This document shows, piece by piece, positions 1 through 6,900 of a stretch of DNA of 8,246 nt. Source of the stretch: CAYLLT01 sp964591605 (GTDB taxonomy: Bacteria; Planctomycetota; Phycisphaerae; UBA1845; PWPN01); assembly GCA_964591605.1 (NCBI GenBank), contig CAZQEN010000337.1:1-8246 (forward strand), written 5' to 3'. The position numbers and the translations under genes are program-made. The notes beneath the pieces are model-generated. The model was not told the origin of the DNA. It saw only the letters and a list, made by a program, of their open reading frames with translations, and made no database searches. Within the stretch, counting starts at the first letter, position 1; each line of letters begins with the position of its first letter.

Positions 1-411
1 GGCCTGCATTACTGGTGGCCCAAGATGGTCGGACGCATGTACCCGGAGGGCTGGGCGAAGCTGGCGGCACTGATCATCTTCGTCGGCTTCAACCTGACGT
101 TCTTCCCGCAGTTCCTGCTCGGCTACCTGGGGATGCCGCGGCGCTACGCCGCCTATTCGCCGGAGTTCCAGGTGCTGCACGTCATGTCGTCGGCCGGGGC
201 GTCGATTCTCGCGGTCGGGTACCTGATCCCGATCGTGTACCTGCTGTGGTCGCTGCGTTACGGGCCGCTGGCCGGCCCGAATCCATGGGCCTCGAAGGGT
301 CTGGAGTGGCAGACCCCTTCGCCGCCGCCGACGTTGAACTTCGACCAGACGCCGATCGTGACCGAGGAACCGTACGCCTATTCGAACGAGGAGCCGCAAC
401 TTGTCGCATAG
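1..411 (+). CDS. ctaD: Cytochrome c oxidase subunit I, C-terminal part (5' truncated by window edge)
   Basis: This is the last 136 residues of the catalytic, haem- and copper-carrying subunit of a haem-copper terminal oxidase in the cytoplasmic membrane. The frame is open from base 1 and ends at TAG 409-411. It begins with the family-typical GLHYWWPKMVGRMYPE, followed by a membrane helix containing NLTFFPQFLLGYLGMPRRY. A second helix follows (about GASILAVGYLIPIVYLLW), and then a polar tail with NFDQTPIVTEEPYAY, which resembles the usual subunit I C-terminus. These correspond to the last two helices (XI and XII) of the 12-helix core. The haem and CuB ligands lie upstream of the window and cannot be checked. 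The stop codon lies inside the start of the subunit III gene, so the two are probably translationally coupled. The family assignment is secure. The subtype (aa3 or caa3, A-type) is inferred from the accompanying small subunits. Confidence 0.96.
   Translation, partial: GLHYWWPKMVGRMYPEGWAKLAALIIFVGFNLTFFPQFLLGYLGMPRRYAAYSPEFQVLHVMSSAGASILAVGYLIPIVYLLWSLRYGPLAGPNPWASKGLEWQTPSPPPTLNFDQTPIVTEEPYAYSNEEPQLVA
388..393 (+). promoter_or_regulatory. Shine-Dalgarno site for the TTG-started subunit III gene
   Basis: GAGGAG lies 7 bases before TTG at 401, inside the last codons of subunit I. It is the only good ribosome-binding match near the 5' end of the frame and is the main reason for choosing the TTG start. 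The next in-frame ATG (479) would remove the conserved HHFKDLEQQ segment and would fall inside the first membrane helix. Confidence 0.65.
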
Positions 412-1048
412 GAGCGAATCCGGGCTGGCCCACCATTTCAAGGACCTCGAGCAGCAGCACACCTCGGACCTGCTCGGGATGTGGGTGTTCCTCGTCACCG
501 AAGTGCTGTTCTTCGGCGGCGTGTTCTGCCTGTACAGCATCTACCGGTGGCGATATCCGGAGGGCTGGGTGGCGGGCAGCGGACTGCTGAGCATTCCGAT
601 CGGGACGTTCAATACGGTGGTCCTGCTGAGCAGCAGCCTGACCATGGCGCTGGCGGTGCGCAGCGCGCAACTGGGAGAGCAGCGGCAGATCGTGCGCTAT
701 CTGCTGGGGACACTGGGGCTGGGCGCCGTGTTTCTGGGCATCAAGGCGTACGAGTATTACGAGAAGTTCGCCCATCATCACGCGCCGGGCCCGAGCTTCT
801 TCATGGAGGGCCCGCACGCCCGGGAGGCACAGCTCTTCATCTGCTTCTACTTCTTCATGACCGGGCTGCACGCGCTGCACATGGTGGTCGGCGCGGGCCT
901 GCTCATCTTCTTCGCGGTGATGGCCAGCCGCGGCCGCTACACGCCGCAGTTTTATTCACCCGTCGAGATGATGGGCCTGTACTGGCACTTTGTCGACATC
1001 ATCTGGATTTTCCTGTTTCCGCTGCTGTATCTGGTGGGTTCACACTAG
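401..1048 (+). CDS. ctaE: Cytochrome c oxidase subunit III
   Basis: This is the third core subunit of the terminal oxidase. It is an integral membrane protein that stabilises subunit I and supports proton uptake. The product has 215 residues with five predicted membrane helices, the short bacterial form lacking the first two helices of the seven-helix version. Visible family motifs are HHFKDLEQQ near the N-terminus, GMWVFLVTEVLFFGG (about residues 26-40, with the conserved Glu34), GIKAYEYYEKF (113-123), TGLHALHMVVG (154-164) and YWHFVDIIWIFLFPLLYL near the end. The start is TTG at 401, backed by GAGGAG 7 bases upstream; it overlaps the subunit I gene by 11 bases. Subunit IV follows after 48 bases. 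No key residue looks missing. In other naming schemes it is coxC or caa3 subunit III. Confidence 0.96.
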   Translation: MSHRSESGLAHHFKDLEQQHTSDLLGMWVFLVTEVLFFGGVFCLYSIYRWRYPEGWVAGSGLLSIPIGTFNTVVLLSSSLTMALAVRSAQLGEQRQIVRYLLGTLGLGAVFLGIKAYEYYEKFAHHHAPGPSFFMEGPHAREAQLFICFYFFMTGLHALHMVVGAGLLIFFAVMASRGRYTPQFYSPVEMMGLYWHFVDIIWIFLFPLLYLVGSH

Positions 1049-1096
1049 GGTCCGCGCCCGGACGGCGGGCCGGGTCGATTGCCGAGAGCTGTTTCG

Positions 1097-1420
1097 ATGC
1101 TGAGTCACTACATTTCGACGGTCAGAAGCAACCTGAAGGTCTTCGGGGCTCTCATCGCGCTGACGCTGGCGACGGCGCTCTCGGATTACATCAACCTGGG
1201 GCCGTTCAACCTCATCGTGGCCCTGCTCATAGCGGGAACGAAGGCGACCCTGGTGGTGATTTTCTTCATGCACCTGCGGTTCAGCGGCCGGATCACGTGG
1301 GCCTTCGTGGGCCTCGCCGTGGTGTTTCTGGCCATCCTGATCGGCATGACATTTGATGATGTGATCACGCGCCACTGGATTCCCCAGCCGCAGGGCTGGA
1401 CGACGCAGTCGAGCCATTAA
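1097..1420 (+). CDS. ctaF: Cytochrome c oxidase subunit IV, prokaryotic small-subunit family
   Basis: This is a small membrane subunit (107 residues) of the oxidase, from the prokaryotic COX4 family found at the end of caa3-type operons. It is thought to help assemble or stabilise the core rather than carry redox centres. There are three hydrophobic segments at about residues 15-31, 38-58 and 66-86. The second carries the family-typical GTKATLVVIFFMHLRFS with Lys49 and His59, and a Trp (68) follows at the start of the third. The ATG at 1097 was chosen because a weak GAGAG sits 8 bases upstream (1084-1088). An in-frame TTG at 1079 has no ribosome-binding match and would add six non-conserved residues. 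The gene lies 48 bases after subunit III, and rsmA begins 4 bases after its stop. The family is clear despite the usual weak sequence conservation. The symbol could also be given as coxD. Confidence 0.9.
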   Translation: MLSHYISTVRSNLKVFGALIALTLATALSDYINLGPFNLIVALLIAGTKATLVVIFFMHLRFSGRITWAFVGLAVVFLAILIGMTFDDVITRHWIPQPQGWTTQSSH

Positions 1421-1424
1421 CGCC

Positions 1425-2312
1425 GTGGCACAGACGCGACGCGACATTCAGGCCACGCTCGAGGCGGCGGGCATCTCGCCGCTCAAGCGCTTCGGCCAGA
1501 ACTTCCTGATTGACGCCAACCTGATGCGCAAGCTCGTCGCGGCGGCGGAGATTCAGCCGACCGACGTGGTGCTCGAAGTCGGCCCCGGCACGGGCGGGCT
1601 GACCGACTTTCTGGTCGAAGCCGCCGGCCACGTCGTCGCGGTGGAGATCGATCGCGGGCTGCAGGCCATCTGCGGCGGGCGTTTTAGCGGCCGGGCCAAC
1701 TTCACGCTGATCGCGGGCGATGTCCTGGCCGGCAAGTCGCGAATCACGCCGCAGATCCTGAGCGAGCTGCAGTCCCGGCAGCAGCAGTCGGGCGGACGGA
1801 TCCTGCTGGTCGCGAATCTGCCTTACCAGGTGGCCACGCCGCTGTTCATGGAGCTGGTGATGGGCGTTCTGCCCGTAACGCCGATGTGTTTCACGGTGCA
1901 GGCGGAAGTGGGGGAGCGGATTCTCGCGTCGGCCGGCTCGAAGGAATATGGACCGGTCAGCATTCTGGCCCAGGCGCTGGGCACGGTACGCCGCATCGTG
2001 CGGGTTCCGCCGGAGGCGTTCTGGCCGGCGCCGAAGGTGCACTCGGTGATGCTCAAATGGGAGCGCGATCCGAAGCGTGCGCTGGGGGCAGCGCAGCAGG
2101 CGTCCATGGCCCGCACGGTGCATCATTGCTTCAACTACCGCCGCAAGACGCTGCGTTCGAGCCTGCGAACACTGCTGACCGTGACCGCCCGCGAGCAGCT
2201 TGAGGCATCCGGACGGTGGAATCTCGATGCGCGGCCCGAGCAACTCTCCCCGGCTCAGTGGGTCGAACTTGCACGGGCGGTCGAGGGGCTTTCGGACCCG
2301 CATCCGCCGTGA
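1425..2312 (+). CDS. rsmA: 16S rRNA (adenine1518/1519-N6)-dimethyltransferase
   Basis: RsmA (KsgA) transfers four methyl groups from S-adenosylmethionine to two adjacent adenines in the 3' terminal helix of 16S rRNA, a late step in small-subunit assembly in the cytoplasm. The product has 295 residues, slightly longer than the E. coli enzyme. Motifs are the N-terminal PLKRFGQNFLID (19-30), SAM-binding motif I VLEVGPGTGGLT (49-60), the acidic ribose-binding AVEIDRG (72-78), GDVL (98-101) in place of the more usual GDAL, and catalytic motif IV NLPY (131-134). The C-terminal small domain includes the FNYRRKTLRSSL segment typical of the family. The start is GTG at 1425. It has no obvious ribosome-binding site but sits 4 bases after the subunit IV stop, and no later start codon would keep the conserved N-terminus. 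Translation therefore probably depends on coupling to the oxidase genes. It converges on the sulfatase gene. Confidence 0.96.
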   Translation: MAQTRRDIQATLEAAGISPLKRFGQNFLIDANLMRKLVAAAEIQPTDVVLEVGPGTGGLTDFLVEAAGHVVAVEIDRGLQAICGGRFSGRANFTLIAGDVLAGKSRITPQILSELQSRQQQSGGRILLVANLPYQVATPLFMELVMGVLPVTPMCFTVQAEVGERILASAGSKEYGPVSILAQALGTVRRIVRVPPEAFWPAPKVHSVMLKWERDPKRALGAAQQASMARTVHHCFNYRRKTLRSSLRTLLTVTAREQLEASGRWNLDARPEQLSPAQWVELARAVEGLSDPHPP

Positions 2313-2340
2313 CCGGCTGACTGGAAGGCCCGCGGCCCGC

Positions 2341-2353
2341 GATTCGTCGAATC
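2341..2353. repeat. Short perfect inverted repeat between two convergent genes
   Basis: GATTCG-T-CGAATC is a perfect 6+6 palindrome with a one-base centre, which folds as a 5-bp stem with a 3-base loop. It begins 28 bases after the rsmA stop and overlaps the sulfatase stop codon (2354-2352). On the plus strand ATTTTG follows, a weak T-run. It could act as a minor terminator for rsmA, but the stem is short and the T-run is poor, so this role is only a possibility. The GC-rich stretch just before it (2328-2340) could form only another 4-bp stem. Confidence 0.3.
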
Positions 2354-3906
2354 ATTTTGCCGCAGCGGCACGATTGGCGCGGCGGGCGTTTCGGCGTTCC
2401 CGGCCCCGATCGGCTTTTTCTTCCCCGGGCTTGTGGGGGGTGGGCATTTTCGCGCCGATCTTCTCGCGCCAGGCGGCGAGTTTGCCGCGCAATTCCTTGA
2501 CTTTGTCTGGCATGGTGGACGCAAGGTTGGNNNNNNNNNNNNNNNNNNNNNNNNNNNNNNNNNNNNNNNNNNNNNNNNNNNNNNNNNNNNNNNNNNNNNN
2601 NNNNNNNNNNNNNNNNNNNNNNNNNNNNNNCCTCGAAGAATTCCTGGAGTTTCCAGTCGCCGCTGCGGATCGCGCCGGCGGGGGTCGTCCGCCAGTGGCC
2701 CCTGCCCGCGCCGAGATAGCCGGGGAAGTGCCAGTAGATGGCGTCGCGATCGAGTTTGTCGCGCCCGCCGCTGGTCAGAAGACTCAGGTAGCTGACGCCG
2801 TCGAGAATCGTATCGGCCGGCGGCCGGGCCCGGGCGATCTGGAGGAGGGTCGGGTAGAGGTCCACACTGTTGATGGGCTGATCGCAGGTGGTACCGGGCT
2901 CGATCCGGCCGGGCCAGCGGAAGATGTAGGGCACGCGGATGCCGCCTTCGTAGAGCATGCCCTTGCCGCCGCGGAGCGGGGCGTTGTCGGTCACGTCGCC
3001 GGCCTCCTTGATGCCCTCGCGGACGTAGCCCCCGACGCCGCCGTTGTCGCTGGTGAAGATGACCAGCGTGTTTTCGGCGATCTTGAGCTCGTCGAGCAGC
3101 GCAACGATGCGGCCGACGCTCTCATCAACGCTGGCGATCATCGCCGCGTAGGTCGGATTGTGGTGCCCGCCGGCCGGCGGCTTGGGCTTGAAGCGCTCGA
3201 TCAGCTTCTCTTTGGCCTGATGGGGTGAATGGACCGCGAAGTGATGCAGGCAGAGCAGGAAGGGCCCGGCCTGGTGGCGGCGGATGAAGTCGGCCGCCTT
3301 GTCGGTGAGGAAGTCGGCCAGATAGGTGCCCTTTTCGTAGGGGGTCGGCGGGTTGGTCTTGAAATCGAAGTGTACCCCCATCGAGACGATCGCTTCGTCG
3401 AATCCGCGCTGCTTCGGGTGGTACGACCCATCCTCGCCGAGGTGCCACTTGCCGAAGAGGGCGGTGGCGTAACCGGCGGACTTGAGGGCCTGCGCGAACG
3501 TGACCTTCTCGAGCGGCAACCGTGTCACGTTGTCCACCGGCCGGAGCGATCGGCTCTGCCAGTTGAAGCGATTGATGTCGCCGACCGTGTACACCCCGGT
3601 CCGCGGCCCGTATTGACCGCTCATGAGGGCGGCCCGGGTTGGCTGGCAATTGGGCCCGCAGGTGTAGCCGCTGGTGAAGCGGATGCCCTGGGCGGCGAGC
3701 CGGTCGATGCCGGGACTCTCATAGTACCTGCTGCCGTAGCAGGACAGGTCGGTATAACCCAGATCGTCGGCCAGGATAAAGATGATGTTGGGCCGGCCGC
3801 TCGTGCCTCCGGAACCGGCCTGGTCCGCGGCCGACGCGACGGGCGAACACACCACCATCGGCAGAAAACACAGGAACGCAACAGGGCGCACGGGATTCTC
3901 CATCAT
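2352..3906 (-). CDS. Secreted type I (formylglycine) sulfatase, interrupted by an assembly gap
   Basis: This enzyme is predicted to hydrolyse sulfate esters, probably on a carbohydrate, outside the cytoplasm. It has a signal peptide (hydrophobic 9-24, cleavage likely after ASA at 26). The core shows metal-binding Asp47-Asp48 in FILADDLG, the C-Q-P-T-R motif at 87-91 where Cys87 becomes formylglycine, Lys153 and His155 in FGKWHLG, His226 in HHFAVHSPH, Asp287-Asn288 in FTSDNGG, and Lys315 in RGGKGMLYEGG. All active-site positions before the gap are intact (425 residues). After the N-run the family-like C-terminus is in another frame: NLASTMPDKVKELRGKLAAWREKIG, about 58 residues ending in an Arg/Ala-rich tail at stop 2354-2352. 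Total length would be near 500 residues, normal for the family. The start ATG at 3906 overlaps the upstream gene stop as ATGA; a second ATG at 3903 is possible. The substrate cannot be read from the sequence. Confidence 0.9.
2531..2630. other. Assembly gap (100 Ns) inside the sulfatase gene
   Basis: Exactly 100 Ns, the conventional length for a gap of unknown size. On the minus strand the sulfatase frame enters the gap one base into a codon, after ...LQEFFE. The correct C-terminal frame leaves it with two bases (CC) before the codons for NLAS. The real gap should therefore be a multiple of three bases, and by comparison with sulfatases in general it should encode roughly 15-20 residues, of the type ELYDL..D.GE. 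The missing stretch is therefore probably shorter than 100 bases. Confidence 0.95.
3903..3906 (-). promoter_or_regulatory. ATGA stop/start overlap coupling glucan synthase and sulfatase
   Basis: On the minus strand the TGA stop of the upstream gene (3905-3903) overlaps the ATG of the sulfatase (3906-3904) in the arrangement ATGATG. Only a weak GACGAG (3917-3912) lies upstream, so translation of the sulfatase probably relies on ribosomes finishing the upstream gene. This places the two genes on one transcript. Confidence 0.75.
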
Positions 3907-6900
3907 GAGGACTCGTCGATCTCACCCAGTTCGATCAGCACCTGGTGCTCATGCTGATCGTTGAGCAGCGGAATCTGCTGGTCCGCCTGCTCCACGCCGT
4001 CGAGCATGATTCGTCGAACGTCGTTCGACTGGCCGCTCCGCTTCACCTCGAGGTGATAGAAGGTTTCGTGGTAGCGATAGTGGATTCTGATCGAGGGCCA
4101 GGCTTTCGGCAAGCGGGGGCGGACCGACAGGCGGTCGACGCGAAGCTGAATGCCCAGGAGGGTCTCGACGATGAGGCGGTACATCCAGCCGGCCGAGCCG
4201 GTGTACCAGGTCCATCCGCCGCGTCCGACGTGCTGCGGGTTCGTGTAGACGTCGGCGGCGACGACATAGGGCTCGACGCCGTAGACACGGAGCTCGCCCG
4301 GGTTGGAGGCATGATGGATCGGGTTGATGAGAGCCAGAAGCTCCCAGGCGCGGTCGACGTGTCCGCCGCGGGCGAAGGCCATGATGGTCCACACGGCCGC
4401 ATGGGTGTACTGGGCGCCGTTCTCGCGGACCCCCGGCAGATAGCCCTTGATGTAACCGGGGTTCAGGGGGGCCTGATCGAATGGCGGATCAAAGAGGCGA
4501 ATGAGCTTGTGGTCGCGGTCGACGAGCCGCTGCTCGACGTGCTGGAGGGCGGTCGCGCAGCGTGAGGGGTCGCCGGCGCCCGAGATCACCGCCCAGCTCT
4601 GGGGAAGGGCGTCGATCTGGCACTCCTTGTTGGAGGCGGAGCCCAGGGGTTCGCCATTGTCGAAGTAGGCGCGGCGGTACCACTGGCCGTCCCACCCGTG
4701 CTGTTCGATGCCGGCGCGAAGCTTGTCCGCCTGCTGCCGCCAGACGCCGACCAGATCGTCCTCTCCGCGATCTTCGGCGATCTCGATGAAGCGGTCGAGG
4801 ACGTCATAGAGGAAGAAGGCCAGCCAGACGCTCTCACCCTTGCCCTGGGCGCCGACGAGATTCATCCCGTCGTTCCAGTCGCCGCAGCCCATGAGGGGCA
4901 GGCCGTGATCTCCGAACTTCAGGCCGTAGTTGATGGCGCGGACGCAATGCTCGAACACGGTGCCCGTCTCTTCGGAGCGGGCCGGCAGGTCGTAGTAGCT
5001 CTCCTCGTCGGCGTTGAGGGGGCGCCCTTCGATGAAGTTCACCTTCTCGTCGAGAATGCCGGTATCGCCGATGCTTTCGACATAGTGGGCGACCACGTAC
5101 GGGAGCCAGAGGTAGTCGTCCGAGAAGCGGGTCCGGACGCCGCGTCCGACGGGCGGATGCCACCAGTGCTGGACGTCGCCCTGGCGGAACTGGCGGCCGG
5201 CGCAGCGCAGGATGTGTTCGCGGATCAGCCGCGGCTCGGAGTACATGAGGGCCAGCGAGTCCTGGAGCTGGTCGCGGAAACCGTAGGCGCCGCCCGACTG
5301 GTAGAAGCCGCTGCGTGCCCACATGCGGGCCGAGAGCACCTGGTACAGCAGCCATCCGTTGACCAGATAATTGACCGCCGGCTCGGGGGTTTCGATGTAG
5401 ACGGCGCCCAGCGCCCGGTTCCAGTGGCTCCAGACGCCTTCGAGGGCTTTGACGGCCGGGCCGTTTCCGCGGAAGCGCTGGATCAGCCGGCGGGCATCCT
5501 CAAGGCTGCCGGCCGCGCCCAGCATGAACGTGACTTCGCGCTCCTGGCCGTCGGCCATGTCGAGGATGGTGGTCATCGCCGCGCAGGGGTCGAGGCCCGC
5601 CCCGACTTTTCCGGAGAGGGCGGCCTGGTGCATGGCCGCGGGGCTCACGGGGCTGCCGTTGCGGCCCAGGAAGTCGGCCCGGCTGCCCGTGAGCGTGCGC
5701 TGTGACTCGCTGACGTCGAAGAAGGCGACGCGGCCGGTGAATTCGGTGTTGTAGGGGTTGCGGGCCAGCAGCGCGCCGGTCTTGGGATCCGTCTCGGTCA
5801 CGATGTGCAGCATGTGGCGGTCGCGGTGTTCGCCCAGGACCCACTCGATGTATCCGGCCAGAGAGATGCGGCGGGTGCGGCCGGAGGTGTTTAGAACCTT
5901 AAATCGCCAGAATTTGACCGGGGCATCGACGGCGACATAAACGGTCAGTTCGGTGCTGATTCCCTCTTCCGAATACTCGAAGACCGTATAGCCAAATCCG
6001 TGTCGCGTGGTGTAGGGCATGGCGCCCCGCGCGGGCAGAGGCGTGGGAGACCAGAACCGGCCGGTTTCCTCGTCGCGCACGTAGAACGCCTCCCCGCACG
6101 CGTCGGTGACGGGATCGTTGTACCAGGGGGTGAGGCGCAGTTCGTGGGCGTTCTCGAACCAGGTGTAGCCGCCGCCGCTCTCGGTGACCACGGTGCCGAA
6201 CTGCGGGTTGGCGATGACATTCGACCAGGGGGCGGGGGTGGTGCGCGGGTCGATGGTGCGGATGATGTACTCGCGTCCGTCCTGAGTGAAACCGCCCAGG
6301 CCGTTGAAGTACGCCAGATCGCGCCGGACGGCCTGGGCGCTGGTGCCGGTCTCCAGGCGGCGGTGGCGGGCGGGCACGAAGCGCCGGGCCGGCAGGTCGG
6401 CGCGCGGGCGGCGGTCGACCTGCTCGGCCAGGGTTCCCGCCTTGTCGGTGATGACGGCGCGGGCGACGGCCTGCAGGAGGACCCGGTCCTCCTCGGAAAT
6501 CTGCTCGCTGCGGCGAACGAAAATCCCGCCGGGGCGGTCGAGTCGCGGGGCCTCGGAGCCCGAGGCGATCAGGGCGACGATGCGGTCCTGAAGCTCCTGG
6601 CGATAGCCGGACTGGTCCTCGTTCCAGATGACCAGATCGACGGTGAGCCCCTTGAGCCGCCAGTACGCGTGGGCCTGCACCATCTGGCGGACCAGCTCAA
6701 TCTCGGACGCCTTGCTGATGCGCAGGAGAACAATGGGCAGATCGCCGGAGATGCCGTAACTCCAGAGGGCGGACTGGCCGCGCTGGTTCCGGCCGATGAG
6801 GCTGGGAGTGGCGCGATAGAGCGGGTTCGCGTAGATCACGGAGCTGGCAATGCGGCTGTACAACTGAGCGTCGGCCTCCGTGGTGGTGCTGGTGCTTGCG

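Noticed and set aside
15..590. Overlapping plus-strand open frame across subunits I and III
   Set aside because: It is out of frame with both well-conserved oxidase genes and has a low-complexity Arg/Ala/Gly composition typical of shadow frames.
1056..1074. GC-rich inverted repeat (GCCCG/CGGGC) between subunits III and IV as a terminator
   Set aside because: Only 5 bp, no T-run, and located inside an apparent operon; likely chance in GC-rich DNA.
2131..2530. Continuation of the sulfatase frame through the N-run toward rsmA
   Set aside because: An artefact of the arbitrary 100-base gap. The residues after the gap do not look like a sulfatase, whereas another frame gives the expected C-terminus and a stop at 2352.
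3840..3906. Possible lipoprotein signal (MVVC) in the sulfatase leader
   Set aside because: The residue before Cys20 is Val, which does not fit a lipobox. A normal cleavage site (VASA-AD) follows at residues 26/27.
4698..5705. Long open frame on the plus strand opposite the glucan synthase (similar ones at 3229-3957, 3945-4565 and 6880-7404)
   Set aside because: They are antisense to strongly conserved coding sequence, show no recognisable domain, and are explained by the scarcity of stop codons in GC-rich DNA.
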